A stretch of DNA of 64,000 bases. It comes from Bacterioplanoides sp. SCSIO 12839. Lineage in GTDB: Bacteria > Pseudomonadota > Gammaproteobacteria > Pseudomonadales > Oceanobacteraceae. Numbering within the stretch: the stretch's first letter is position 1; the number at the start of each line of letters is the position of its first letter. The position numbers and the translations under genes were made by a program. The notes under the pieces were generated by a model that had not been told where the DNA came from, ran no database searches, and worked only from the letters and a program-made list of their open reading frames with translations. Positions 49,853 to 60,300 of the stretch are shown here, piece by piece. The stretch covers positions 1,638,501-1,702,500 of the forward strand of contig NZ_CP073745.1 in NCBI RefSeq assembly GCF_024397975.1, in the 5' to 3' direction.

Positions 49853-50314
49853 TTAAATAATTCCCTGGTCTAACGCCATGCTGAGCGCGCAGCTTAACTC
49901 CTCTGTTTGTGGTAAAAAACTCTCTTGCCATGCTCCGCGCAACACTAACGGCTCTTGAACCCAACGCCAGCGTAAACCGGTGGTTATGGTCTGCAGTGCC
50001 CGAACGCTGCCGGTGCCATCGTGGCCAGCGCGAATAATCGCCGCGCAGGGTGTTCCCTGAGTTTCTTCGAGGCATGGATAATAACAGCGATCAAAAAAGT
50101 CTTTCAGGGCGCCGGAGATATAGCCCAGATTTTCTGGCGTCAGCAATACAATTGCACCTGCTTCGATAACATCTTCAGGTTGAGTGTCAAAAGGTGACTG
50201 AATCGTGAGTGACACCTGGCTCGATTCCGCTGACTGAACCCCTGCATGAATGGCTTTGGTTATTTTCTGCAGATTTTCAGAGGGTGTATGGGCTACTACC
50301 AATAATTTTTTCAT
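49853..50314 (-). CDS. Flavodoxin-like NAD(P)H-dependent oxidoreductase
   Basis: A 153-residue flavodoxin-fold protein. [17 protein letters not shown] is the phosphate-binding loop for [23 protein letters not shown] the 50s-type loop, and [15 protein letters not shown] the next. It resembles short WrbA/flavodoxin-family proteins; the partner is unknown. It is probably co-transcribed with the universal stress gene 48 bases upstream. Confidence 0.85.
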   Translation of the reverse strand: MKKLLVVAHTPSENLQKITKAIHAGVQSAESSQVSLTIQSPFDTQPEDVIEAGAIVLLTPENLGYISGALKDFFDRCYYPCLEETQGTPCAAIIRAGHDGTGSVRALQTITTGLRWRWVQEPLVLRGAWQESFLPQTEELSCALSMALDQGII

Positions 50315-50362
50315 AGTTTGCCAAGTGTCATTATCAGGAGCTGTTATCAGATATTGTCAGAA

Positions 50363-51298
50363 CTAATCCGCATCTGGTTTAACGCCATCCAGTGGTTTAA
50401 CCACTAATACATCGCAGGCAACTTTATCAACCAGTGATTCTGCAGTATTGCCAATTAAAACACCGGCTAACCCTTCGCGGCCAACAGTGCCAACAACAAC
50501 AAGGTCCGATTCAATCTGCTTGGCAAAATCAGCAATGACATCATCGGTGTCGCCTTCACCAATATGGAGGTGATCATTATTTACGTTAAATTTTTTCGCC
50601 CATTGCTGGCAGGCGTCTTCATGTTGTTCGGTGACATAATGCTGAATATCATCCGGTGCCGTGACTTCTGGCACCATTGCAAAGGCCACACTGACCAGAG
50701 GGTAGGCATTACCCAGATGCAGGTCGGTTTCAAAATGATCAGCCAGATGTTCGGCGAACGATAAAATATTGTCGTTAATTAAATCGTGGCTTTGATCCGG
50801 CGCCGTGGCATCAATCGCTGCCAGAATCCGGTTATGTTTCCAGGGCGTGGCATTTTTCACTAATAATACCGGCGCCGGGCAATGACGTAACATATTCCAA
50901 TCGGTGTGAGTGAAAATCCGGTCGACCAGAGAGTGTGGTTGAGTGCCTTTAATCACAAGATCAAAGTTTTTGTTGCGCATGGACTCAATCACGGCATCGT
51001 GTAAATGTTTTTGCCAGTGCACCTCAGTATCTACCTCGATACCATTGGCTTCGGCTTCTGCGATAAAGCTGTTGATCCAGTTTCCGGCTTTATCGAGCAA
51101 TGCCTGTTTAATACGTTGTTGAGTATCGCTGTCGATGGCGGTCAGAGGTGAACCTTCTTCGCAGTAGGCCTCAAATGTATTGGTCATCAGAGTGAGGTCT
51201 GCCTGCAATGATTTGGCCAGCCATAACGCCCGATCCAGTGCCGGTTGCTCCGGGTGCTCGCTATCAAGCACAACAAGAATATGATTAATATCTAACAT
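50363..51298 (-). CDS. Tandem-domain universal stress protein (UspE-like)
   Basis: A 311-residue protein with two USP domains (about 1-150 and 155-305). The second has the nucleotide-binding GTVGREGLAGVLIGNTAESLVD motif in canonical G-x2-G-x9-G-(S/T) form. Members respond to stationary phase, starvation or DNA stress. The start is ATG 51298 with AAGGA upstream; the frame runs further up to 51367 without a ribosome site. Confidence 0.9.
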   Translation of the reverse strand: MLDINHILVVLDSEHPEQPALDRALWLAKSLQADLTLMTNTFEAYCEEGSPLTAIDSDTQQRIKQALLDKAGNWINSFIAEAEANGIEVDTEVHWQKHLHDAVIESMRNKNFDLVIKGTQPHSLVDRIFTHTDWNMLRHCPAPVLLVKNATPWKHNRILAAIDATAPDQSHDLINDNILSFAEHLADHFETDLHLGNAYPLVSVAFAMVPEVTAPDDIQHYVTEQHEDACQQWAKKFNVNNDHLHIGEGDTDDVIADFAKQIESDLVVVGTVGREGLAGVLIGNTAESLVDKVACDVLVVKPLDGVKPDAD

Positions 51299-51429
51299 GG
51301 CTGTTTCCTTTTCACAGTTTTTTGACAGGTTTACGCCTGACAGGCAGGTATTTGGGTTGTCGCTCACCTTCTGATTAAGCCTAGCGCCAGATACCAGTGT
51401 GCTCCTTGTTTTGGGTCAATTTCAACGGT

Positions 51430-52299
51430 CTAACTCAGTAATTTGATCAGGGCTTGGGCGGCATTGCTCAAAGTACGTTCTTTCAGGTGGATCAGGCCAA
51501 GCTGGCGTTCGATGGTTGGGCCAGACCAGGGCAGTTGGGTTAATTGGCCATCATTATGCTGCAGCATCGAAGCCGGTAACATGCTCCAGCCGAGCCCAAT
51601 CGATACCATCATTTTGATGGTTTCAAGATAGTTGGTGGGCATGGGCGCTTGTAGCTTGAGCCCTTGCTTGGCAAAAGCTGCTTCTACCAGCTGAAAGGTG
51701 ATGGTGTCAGGTTCCGGCAAAATAGCCGGGGTTTGTGCAAGTTGCTTTAATGTAAGCTTATTCTGTTGAGCGAGTGCATGATCGCTGGCGCAGACGCAGA
51801 TCATTTCATCTTTCCACAGAAGAGTTGACTGGATGCTAGCGGGAGGCTGCTGCTCCAATGTGGTGAGCGCCAGTTCTACCTGGCGCGAGGCAATTGCCTG
51901 GTACGCTCTCTCAGATCCCATAAACTCCAGATTCAGCTGTGCTGCCGGATAACGGCGAACAAACTCTTTTAAGATTGGCGGCAGCCGGTGTAAGCCGATG
52001 TGGTGGCTGGTGGCCATGGATAACATGCCGCTGACTTCTCCAGACAGGTTGTTCAGCTGTAATTCGGTGTCGGCCACCAGGTCGAGAATTTGCTGTGCTT
52101 TAGGTAATAAAGAACGTCCGGCTTCGGTCAGGCTGATGGTGCGGTTATGTCTCTCGAACAGGGGTGTATCCAGCTGGCTTTCCAACTGCTGAATACGCTT
52201 GCTGACCGCAGATTGGGTCAGGTAAAGCTGTTCTGCTGCCAGCGAGAAAGACCCCTGATCGGCAACGGATAAAAACGCTTTTAATGATTGAGTATCCAT
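51430..52299 (-). CDS. LysR-type transcriptional regulator
   Basis: A 289-residue LTTR: winged helix DQGSFSLAAEQLYLTQSAVSKRIQQLE (about 14-40) and a two-lobed ligand domain. It is divergent from leuC, 154 bases apart. The perfect interrupted palindrome ATTCCTA-A-TAGGAAT lies 24 bases before its ATG and is a likely operator. LysR regulators next to leuCD commonly act on leucine synthesis, but the target and inducer are inference. Confidence 0.9.
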   Translation of the reverse strand: MDTQSLKAFLSVADQGSFSLAAEQLYLTQSAVSKRIQQLESQLDTPLFERHNRTISLTEAGRSLLPKAQQILDLVADTELQLNNLSGEVSGMLSMATSHHIGLHRLPPILKEFVRRYPAAQLNLEFMGSERAYQAIASRQVELALTTLEQQPPASIQSTLLWKDEMICVCASDHALAQQNKLTLKQLAQTPAILPEPDTITFQLVEAAFAKQGLKLQAPMPTNYLETIKMMVSIGLGWSMLPASMLQHNDGQLTQLPWSGPTIERQLGLIHLKERTLSNAAQALIKLLS

Positions 52300-52322
52300 A
52301 AGCTTGCCTGAAAATTTTATGT

Positions 52323-52337
52323 ATTCCTAATAGGAAT
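52323..52337. promoter_or_regulatory. Perfect palindrome, likely LysR operator
   Basis: ATTCCTA, one central A, TAGGAAT. A T-N11-A motif of the kind bound by LysR proteins fits inside. It lies between the LysR gene and leuC, with TTGACG at 52376 as a possible leuC -35 box. Confidence 0.55.
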
Positions 52338-52453
52338 GCATTGTTGGAAAAATATGAATTTATGTTGTTTAGCATTTGACGTATATTGTTGCAATAGCTA
52401 AAGCGATGATCAGTCGCTGATGATGAGAGAAAATATCTGAGAAGGAGTCCCTG

Positions 52454-53872
52454 ATGGCTGGACAAACCCTTTACGACAAGCTGTGGCAACAGCATTTGGT
52501 GAAAGAACGTGATGATGGTACGGCGTTAATTTATATCGATCGTCAGTTATTGCATGAAGTCACGTCACCACAGGCATTTGAAGGTCTGCGTATTGCGGGT
52601 CGTAAGCCATGGCGTCTGGACGCCAACCTGGCAACTCCGGATCACAACGTGCCTACCACCACGACCGAGCGCGAGTCAGGCATTGATGGTATTCAGGACC
52701 CGGTTTCTAAAATTCAGGTGAAAACCCTGGATGAAAACTGTGACGATTTCGGCATCGTTGAATTTAAGATGCAGGACAAGCGTCAGGGTATTGTTCACGT
52801 CGTTGGCCCGGAGCAGGGTGCCACTCTGCCGGGTATGACCGTTGTTTGTGGTGATTCCCACACGGCCACTCACGGTGCGTTTGCTGCATTAGCGCACGGT
52901 ATTGGTACTTCTGAAGTTGAACACGTACTGGCGACTCAGTGCCTGATCCAGCGCAAAATGAAAAACCTGCTGATCCGTGTCGATGGTGAGCTGGCAACCG
53001 GTATCACCGGTAAAGACGTGGTATTACACGTGATTGGTGTGATCGGTACCGCTGGTGGTAATGGTTGTGCGATGGAATTCGGCGGCAGCGCTATCCGTAG
53101 CATGAGCATGGAAGGCCGTATGACCATGTGTAACATGGCCATCGAAGCGGGTGCCCGTGTAGGCATGGTGGCATTCGACGATATCACCGCGGAATACGTG
53201 AAAGGTCGCCCATATGCACCAAAAGGTGAACATTGGGATCTGGCGGTTGATGCCTGGAAAAACCTGGTTTCCGATGACGACGCGGAATTCGATCAGATCG
53301 TTGAAATTAAAGCCGAAGACATTAAGCCGCAGGTAACCTGGGGTACCTCTCCGGAAATGGTAACCACCGTTGATGGTACTGTGCCGCGAATTGAAGATGG
53401 TAAAGACGACGTTCAACAATCAGCGATCAAGCGCGCTCACGAATACATGGGTTTGACGGGTGGTCAGAAGATTACTGATATCAAACTGGACCGTGTCTTT
53501 ATTGGTTCTTGCACCAACAGCCGTATTGAAGATTTACGTCAGGCGGCGGAAATCGCGAAAGGCCGTAAAGTGGCTGATAGCGTGATTCAGGCGTTAGTTG
53601 TTCCGGGTTCTGGCCTGGTAAAAGAGCAGGCGGAAGCGGAAGGTCTGGATAAGATCTTTGTTGAAGCCGGTTTTGAATGGCGCGAGCCGGGTTGCTCTAT
53701 GTGTTTGGCGATGAATGCCGACAAACTGGGCAACGGTGAGCACTGTGCCTCGACGTCCAACCGTAACTTCGAAGGTCGTCAGGGTTACGGCGGTCGTACT
53801 CACTTAGTGAGCCCGGCGATGGCAGCTGCCGCCGCGGTTGCTGGTCATTTTATTGATATGCGTGATCTTTAA
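52454..53872 (+). CDS. leuC: 3-isopropylmalate dehydratase large subunit
   Basis: A 472-residue aconitase-family enzyme of leucine synthesis; with LeuD it isomerises 2- to 3-isopropylmalate. The cluster Cys residues are in IGSCTNSR and [28 protein letters not shown] and NRNFEGRQG are signature stretches. AAGGAG precedes the ATG. leuD follows 12 bases downstream. Confidence 0.97.
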   Translation: MAGQTLYDKLWQQHLVKERDDGTALIYIDRQLLHEVTSPQAFEGLRIAGRKPWRLDANLATPDHNVPTTTTERESGIDGIQDPVSKIQVKTLDENCDDFGIVEFKMQDKRQGIVHVVGPEQGATLPGMTVVCGDSHTATHGAFAALAHGIGTSEVEHVLATQCLIQRKMKNLLIRVDGELATGITGKDVVLHVIGVIGTAGGNGCAMEFGGSAIRSMSMEGRMTMCNMAIEAGARVGMVAFDDITAEYVKGRPYAPKGEHWDLAVDAWKNLVSDDDAEFDQIVEIKAEDIKPQVTWGTSPEMVTTVDGTVPRIEDGKDDVQQSAIKRAHEYMGLTGGQKITDIKLDRVFIGSCTNSRIEDLRQAAEIAKGRKVADSVIQALVVPGSGLVKEQAEAEGLDKIFVEAGFEWREPGCSMCLAMNADKLGNGEHCASTSNRNFEGRQGYGGRTHLVSPAMAAAAAVAGHFIDMRDL

Positions 53873-53884
53873 GGAGCAAATGCG

Positions 53885-54532
53885 ATGAAACCTTTTGTTG
53901 TACACAGTGGTGTCGTGGCTCCGATGGATCGCCCGAATATCGATACCGATATGATCATTCCCAAGCAGTTTCTGAAATCCATTAAGCGTAGTGGTTTTGG
54001 TCCGAACCTGTTTGACGAATTACGTTACCTGGATGAAGGTCAGCCGGATGCCGATAACTCGGGTCGTCCGTTAAATCCGGACTTTGTTTTAAACCAGTCT
54101 CGTTATCAGGGTGCTTCGGTTTTATTGGCCCGTGAAAACTTTGGTTGTGGCTCCAGTCGTGAACACGCACCATGGGCATTAGAAGATTTTGGTTTCCGCG
54201 CGATTATTGCGCCGAGCTATGCTGACATCTTCTTTAATAACAGCTTTAAAAATGGTTTGTTGCCGATCATCCTTGATGAACAAATCGTTGATGATTTATT
54301 TAAAGCGGTTGAAGCCAATGAAGGTTATGAATTAACCGTTGATTTAGAACAGCAGAAAATTATCACGCCGGATGGTGGTGAGATTGCGTTTGATGTTGAT
54401 CCATTCCGTAAGCACTGCTTATTAAATGGTTTGGATGATATTGGTCTGACGCTGCAGGATGCGGATGATATTAAGGCGTATGAAGAGAAGCGTCGTGCCG
54501 CAAATCCGTGGTTGTTTGATCAAGTTAAGTGA
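53885..54532 (+). CDS. leuD: 3-isopropylmalate dehydratase small subunit
   Basis: A 215-residue swivelling-domain partner of Leu[21 protein letters not shown] and [18 protein letters not shown] (substrate loop) are the family motifs. AAGGAG precedes the ATG. About 300 bases with a folded element separate it from leuB. Confidence 0.97.
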   Translation: MKPFVVHSGVVAPMDRPNIDTDMIIPKQFLKSIKRSGFGPNLFDELRYLDEGQPDADNSGRPLNPDFVLNQSRYQGASVLLARENFGCGSSREHAPWALEDFGFRAIIAPSYADIFFNNSFKNGLLPIILDEQIVDDLFKAVEANEGYELTVDLEQQKIITPDGGEIAFDVDPFRKHCLLNGLDDIGLTLQDADDIKAYEEKRRAANPWLFDQVK

Positions 54533-54682
54533 TCTCAACAGCATGAAACTGACTGAATAATTTGCTTTCGGGGCGCAACAAGTTCGTCCCTGAAGGCTAA
54601 ACGATCACATCCATGTGATCGACCCCTACAGCAAACAACATCAGTCCGTTTGATGCCTTAGTATTGTTCGGAATTGAATGAA
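54533..54682 (+). other. Intergenic stretch with palindrome, upstream of the folded element
   Basis: After leuD there is a GGGGCG/CGTCCC hairpin (about 54570-54590) without a T-run, then the 20-base interrupted palindrome CGATCACAT-CC-ATGTGATCG at 54602-54621. With a 2-base centre it looks more like a protein site than an RNA hairpin. No gene is supported. Confidence 0.4.
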
Positions 54683-54797
54683 GCATTTTGCGATAGGGTG
54701 TTTTTTCGTAGTAGGCAACAGGACGTTGCCACTGGAGCGCTTTTACAGGGATGTTGCCTCGCTCCAGCGAAAGAAAAAACACCGTATTGCAAAATGC
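54683..54797 (+). repeat. 115-bp inverted-repeat element with internal hairpins
   Basis: The ends match as inverted repeats over about 25 bases with two mismatches: left GCATTTTGCGATAGGGTGTT and onward through TTTTC, right arm ending in ACACCGTATTGCAAAATGC. Inside are hairpin GGCAAC-AGGAC-GTTGCC (54714-54730) and stem CTGGAGCG/CGCTCCAG (54732-54739 with 54760-54767), whose loop holds a second GTTGCC (54753-54758) that could pair with the same GGCAAC. It ends 36 bases before the leuB ATG. It could be a MITE-like repeat or a structured leader RNA. Confidence 0.6.
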
Positions 54798-54833
54798 GTT
54801 TGAAAATTTTTAGAAAGATTAAGCGAAAAGAAA

Positions 54834-55925
54834 ATGACTCAGAATGTTTTAATTTTGCCAGGTGATGGCATTGGTCCGGAAATCGTAACCGAAGCGGTTA
54901 AAGTGCTGGAAACAGCGAAGCAAAAATTCAATCTGGACATTGAGCTGGATAACGCTCTGGTTGGCGGCTCTGCTTACGATGAGTTTGGCACGCCACTGCC
55001 AGAAGTGACCATGCAGAAAGCCGAAAAAGCCGATGCGATTCTGTTAGGTGCAGTAGGCGGCCCTAAGTGGGATGAGCTGGAAGATCGCGAACTGCGCCCG
55101 GAAAAAGGTCTGTTAGGTCTGCGTTCTGGCTTGGAGTTGTTCGGTAATCTGCGTCCGGCAATTCTGTACCCTCAACTGGCTGATGCATCTTCGCTGAAAC
55201 CAGAAGTGGTTTCCGGCTTAGATATTCTGATTGTTCGTGAATTAACCGGTGGTATTTATTTCGGTAAGCCTCGCGGTATTCGTGAACTGGAAAATGGTGA
55301 GCGTGAAGGTTACAACACCTACGTTTACTCTGAGTCTGAGATTCGCCGTATTGCTAAAGTAGCCTTTGAATCGGCTCAGAAGCGCGGTAAAAAACTGTGC
55401 TCCGTCGATAAGGCTAACGTTCTAGAAGTAACCGTGCTGTGGCGCGAAATCATGAACGACGTAGCAAAAGACTACCCGGATGTTGAGCTGTCTCATATGT
55501 ACGTGGATAACGCTGCGATGCAATTAGTGCGTGCACCGAAACAGTTTGATGTCATGGTAACCGGAAACATGTTCGGTGATATCTTGTCTGATGCAGCAGC
55601 CATGCTGACAGGTTCTATTGGTATGCTGCCTTCGGCGTCTCTGGATAAGAACAACAAGGGTATGTACGAGCCGTGCCATGGTTCTGCTCCGGATATCGCA
55701 GGCCAAGGCATTGCTAACCCATTAGCAACCATTTTGTCGGCTGCGATGATGTTGCGTTATTCTCTGAATGAAAGTGCGGCTGCGGATGCGATCGAAAAAG
55801 CCGTAAGTGATGTGCTGGATCAAGGTCTGCGTACCGCCGATATTTATTCTGACGGTATGAGCAAAGTGTCCACGGCAGAAATGGGTGCGGCTGTTGTTGC
55901 TGCGCTGGAAAACCTATCTGCATAA
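54834..55925 (+). CDS. leuB: 3-isopropylmalate dehydrogenase
   Basis: A 363-residue NAD-dependent decarboxylating dehydrogenase making 2-oxoisocaproate. The N-terminus [20 protein letters not shown], catalytic [14 protein letters not shown], metal Asp in [19 protein letters not shown], and NAD motif [18 protein letters not shown] are all present. It stands 301 bases after leuD, past a folded inverted repeat, and may have separate expression. Upstream site is AAGCGAAAAGAA, a weak ribosome site. Confidence 0.97.
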   Translation: MTQNVLILPGDGIGPEIVTEAVKVLETAKQKFNLDIELDNALVGGSAYDEFGTPLPEVTMQKAEKADAILLGAVGGPKWDELEDRELRPEKGLLGLRSGLELFGNLRPAILYPQLADASSLKPEVVSGLDILIVRELTGGIYFGKPRGIRELENGEREGYNTYVYSESEIRRIAKVAFESAQKRGKKLCSVDKANVLEVTVLWREIMNDVAKDYPDVELSHMYVDNAAMQLVRAPKQFDVMVTGNMFGDILSDAAAMLTGSIGMLPSASLDKNNKGMYEPCHGSAPDIAGQGIANPLATILSAAMMLRYSLNESAAADAIEKAVSDVLDQGLRTADIYSDGMSKVSTAEMGAAVVAALENLSA

Positions 55926-55957
55926 GCGGTTTTCACATTAGAATTTAAGGTTTAAAA

Positions 55958-57097
55958 ATGTCTGAACAAAACAATGGTTTAGAAAAAGTAGGTCTGGTTG
56001 GCTGGCGCGGAATGGTCGGTTCTGTGCTGATGCAGCGTATGCAGGAAGAAAAAGATTTCGATCTGATTCAGCCAACCTTCTTCACGACTTCGCAAAAAGG
56101 TCTGCCAGCACCATCTTATGCCGGTAAGGACTGTGGTGTGCTGGAAGATGCGTTCGATGTTGATGCACTGAAACAACAAGACGTGATTATCACCTGCCAA
56201 GGTGGTGACTACACCAAAGAAGTTTATCCAAAGCTGCGTGAAGCGGGTTGGGATGGTTATTGGATTGACGCCGCGTCTGCGCTGCGTATGGACGATGATG
56301 CCATCATTGTTCTGGACCCGGTTAACCGTGACGTGATTGATGCCGGTATCAAAGACGGCGTTAAAACCTATGTGGGTGGCAACTGTACCGTGTCTCTGAT
56401 GCTGTTGGCACTGGGTGGTCTGTTCGAGAAAGATCTGGTTGAGTGGGCAACTCCGATGACCTATCAGGCGGCTTCTGGCTCTGGTGCTAAGCACATGCGT
56501 GAGCTGATCAGCCAAATGGGTGCGATCCACGCCAATGTAAAAGACAAAGTTGAAGATCCGGCGACTGCGATTCTGGATATTGACCGTCAGGTGGCGGATT
56601 TTATTCGTGGTGAAGATTACCCGAAAGATCAGTTTGGTGTGCCGCTGGCGGGCAGCTTGATTCCATACATTGATTCACAGCTGCCGTCGGGTCAGAGCCG
56701 TGAAGAATGGAAAGCCGAAGCCGAAGCCAACAAGATCCTCGGCACTACTGATGCTGCAACGCCGATTGATGGCTTATGTGTTCGTGTGGGGGCTATGCGT
56801 TGTCACAGTCAGGCGATTACGCTGAAGCTGAAGGAGGATCTGCCGGTTGAAGAAATCGAAAAGATTCTGGCTGAGCACAATGATTGGGTGAAAGTAATTC
56901 CAAATGATCGCGACGTGACCATGGAAGAGCTGACTCCAGCCAAAATAACCGGCACGCTGACTATTCCGGTTGGCCGTATCCGCAAACTGACCATGGGCCC
57001 AGAGTATATTTCTGCGTTCACTGTGGGTGATCAGTTGTTGTGGGGTGCTGCAGAGCCACTTAGACGAATGTTGCGCATTATTTTGAACGCTGGCTGA
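55958..57097 (+). CDS. asd: Aspartate-semialdehyde dehydrogenase
   Basis: A 379-residue enzyme that reduces aspartyl phosphate to the semialdehyde for Lys, Met, Thr and diaminopimelate. [18 protein letters not shown] binds NADP, the catalytic Cys is in [14 protein letters not shown], and the active-site His in [17 protein letters not shown]. Gram-negative type. leuB lies 32 bases upstream; a terminator follows. Confidence 0.97.
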   Translation: MSEQNNGLEKVGLVGWRGMVGSVLMQRMQEEKDFDLIQPTFFTTSQKGLPAPSYAGKDCGVLEDAFDVDALKQQDVIITCQGGDYTKEVYPKLREAGWDGYWIDAASALRMDDDAIIVLDPVNRDVIDAGIKDGVKTYVGGNCTVSLMLLALGGLFEKDLVEWATPMTYQAASGSGAKHMRELISQMGAIHANVKDKVEDPATAILDIDRQVADFIRGEDYPKDQFGVPLAGSLIPYIDSQLPSGQSREEWKAEAEANKILGTTDAATPIDGLCVRVGAMRCHSQAITLKLKEDLPVEEIEKILAEHNDWVKVIPNDRDVTMEELTPAKITGTLTIPVGRIRKLTMGPEYISAFTVGDQLLWGAAEPLRRMLRIILNAG

Positions 57098-57107
57098 TTT
57101 TGTCCAT

Positions 57108-57137
57108 AAAAAGAGCGGGAGAATTCTCCCGCTTTTT
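57108..57137 (+). terminator. Terminator after asd
   Basis: Palindrome GCGGGAGAATTCTCCCGC at 57114-57131, preceded by A-rich sequence and followed by TTTTTT. Strong intrinsic terminator separating asd from fimV. Confidence 0.93.
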
Positions 57138-57385
57138 TGTTTATTGCGTCACATTTCTCATCTTGTTTCTTCTGAAGTTGCTCTAACTCATTCTTAAATC
57201 AAGCTTTTATGTCCTTCTGGGTAGTCAAAATATTGCGAATTGCATATTTATCACTGATACTTAGGCTGCTTATGAATGGAATCGATAACTAAGCTGGGTT
57301 TGGAATATCTCAATAAAACGGTTTCGGCAGTAGATTCGATACACACGATGAGGCGAGACGTCGCCTTAACAACAAGGAAGCAATA

Positions 57386-60300
57386 ATGAAGCGCCTAATT
57401 GCGAAATCCTTAATGCTGGCTGGTGGACTGAGTTTGTCCTCCAATCTTATGGCATTAGGGCTTGGTGAAATGACACTCAAATCAGCCCTGAATCAGCCAT
57501 TGCAGGCAGAGATTGAGCTGGTGGATGTGAAGGACTTGTCCAAGTGGGAAATAAAACCTTCATTAGCATCAGTCGCTGATTTTGAGCGTGCCGGTGTTGA
57601 CCGTGTTTTCTTCCTGACCAAAATTAAATTTGACGTGAAAGATGGCAAGATAACTCTGTCTTCACGTGAGGCTGTTACCGAGCCTTTCCTGAACTTTCTT
57701 GTTGAATTGAACTGGCCATCCGGTCGTGTGCTACGAGAGTACACCGTTTTATTGGATCCTCCTGTCTTTGAAGAGGAAACCATTAACCCGTTAGTTGTGG
57801 CCCCTGCAGCTACCGCTGTTACTTCTTCTGCACAAGTTTCGGTGGACTCGAATGCTGCAGCTGCGGGTTCACGTTCAGGTAATGACTGGTTGGATACCCC
57901 AGCTGCTCCTGGTACATACAAAGTTCAGCAAAATGACACTTTGTGGGAAATTGCATTACAAACCCGACCAAGTCGAAATGTCAGCGCTCAGCAAATGATG
58001 CTGGCGATTCAGCAACAAAACCCCAACGCCTTCATTGGCGGCAATATCAATCGCCTGAAAACCCATCAGGTATTAAGAATTCCAACGGCTGCTGACATTG
58101 AGCAAATTCGCACTGGCCAGGCAATTGCCGAAGTGGAGCGCCAGAATCAAGCGCTTACCAGTGGTGGGGCTCAGCTTGATGCAACAGGTCGTAACGCTAC
58201 GGCTGCAACTCAGCCTGCTTCTCAAGAAGGTGGTGAGATTCGTCTGTTATCTGCGACTCAAGATAATGCTGAATCTGCTGGTGCCAGTGGTGACGTTGAT
58301 GGTGGGCAGGGTAGTGGCCGCCAGCAAGCGGTTGAAAATGATCTGGCGATTGCATTGGAAACGTTGGATAAAAGCCGCCTTGAAAATCAAGAGCTGCGCC
58401 AACGATTGGAATCTCTTGAAGAGCAGATTGCTACATTACAGCGTCTGATTACTCTGAAAGATGATCAACTTGCCAGTGTTCAAGTCAATGAGGCTCTGGA
58501 GCAAGCTCAAAATGCCTCTGAAGCAGCAGAGAGTGAAGAGGTAGCGGCTGAAGGCGTTACTAGTGGCGAGGGCGTTACTGAAATTGCTGCTGATGGCATT
58601 GCGGCTGAAAATGCCGATGCTACTGATTTGGCATCGACGGATGTTGTGTCAACAGACGCTACTGAAAGTGCCGACGAAACACTTTCTGCTTCGACTGAAA
58701 GTGATGACGTCGATTTTAATTATCAGGAACCAGCGGCAGAGAATGAAGCACAGGCTGCCGCCGATGCTGAAAAAGAAAAAGCAGAAGCGGAAGCTCGTCG
58801 CCAACGCATTGCAGCAATGATTGCTGAGCAAAATAAGCCTAAGCCAACTCTGGTTGATACCATTTTACAGACACCTGAGTATTTATTGGGTGGTCTGGCT
58901 TTCTTGCTGGCTTTGATCCTGGGTGTATTTAAAGTCGTTCAGAAGCGCAAAGCTTCCAAAGAGGAAGAGCAGGCAGCCGATGATGCACCTGTTGCTTTTG
59001 CTGATGGTGATGTGGATGGCGGTTCTCTCGATGACCTGGACTTCGATGCTGATCTGGCAGCTACCGAGCTGGATGTTAATGCTGATCAATCTGAAGCATT
59101 AGACGATTTGGATGTTGGTGAATTTGAAGACGAACAGAGTGATGATTTTGGCTCTGTGGCTCAAACCGAAGATGTGATCAGTGAATCTGATATTTACATC
59201 GCCTATGGAAAATTCGAACAGGCTGTTGATCTGCTGACGGCTGCTATTGAACAAGAGCCAAGCCGCTCTGATCTTCAGCTGAAGTTGTTAGAAGTTTATG
59301 TTGAGATGGATGACGCTTCATCATTTGCAAAACAAGAGTCTCAATTAATGACACTTGGTGATGATGAAGCCACTCAGCAAGCAGAGCAAATGCGCTCTCG
59401 CCTGTCTATGCCGGTATCCCCGGTAGCTGCACAAGAAGATGATTTGTTATCGCTGGATAGTGATCTTCCTTCTTTGGATGACTCCTTAGGTGAAGAATTC
59501 AGTGAAGGCCTGGATTTTGGCGACGCGCTTGATTTGGGTGATGAGCCTGATGCTGCTCCTGAAGTGTCGCTTGATGCTTCTCTGGAGCAAGCAGTGCAAG
59601 ATGAGGAAGATGAGTCTGATGCGCTGGAATTTGATTTGTCTGGTGCTGATTCCCAGGACGAACTGGCAAGTCTGGATGATGAGGCCTCTTTGGAAGACGT
59701 GCCAACACTGGATTTAGGTGAAACACTTGAATTTGATATCAGCTCAGAAAGTGATGAATTGAATCTGGATGACCTTTCTGAAGACGCTGCTTCACTGGAA
59801 GATCTTGAAGCAGTAGATGATTCGTCTATTGAAGCAGACTCTGCTGATGATGCTCTGGAGTTTGATCTGAGCTCGTTAGATGCATCTGGCGATTTAGATG
59901 ATAGTGATGATGAATTTACCTCTCTTGAATCGCTCAATGATGAAGAAGCTGATGACTCACTAGAGTTTGATCTTGGTTCATTGGAGTCAGAAGAAGCTGA
60001 TTCTGGTCTTGATCTGACTGAGTCGCCGGAAGAAATCTCTGAAGCTTCATCTGACGACGATGTTGTGAGCTTAGAGGCTTTTGCATCTGACTCTGCCGGC
60101 GATGATGCCGATTTAACAGCTCTTGAAGATCTGATGGATTCGGCTGATGTTGATGCCGGTTCGGAGCTTCCTGATTTGTCATTTGAAATGGATGAATCAA
60201 CCGGTTTTGCCGAGTCTGATGACGATGACCTGAAAACCCTTGAAGATGAGTTAGACGCAGCGGTTGGAGAATCCACAGAGAGTGCGGCGGACGAACTTTT

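Noticed and set aside
54597-54865. Short frames on both strands across the leuD-leuB gap
   Set aside because: They are built from the inverted-repeat element and contain its two arms; no ribosome site and no protein-like constraint.
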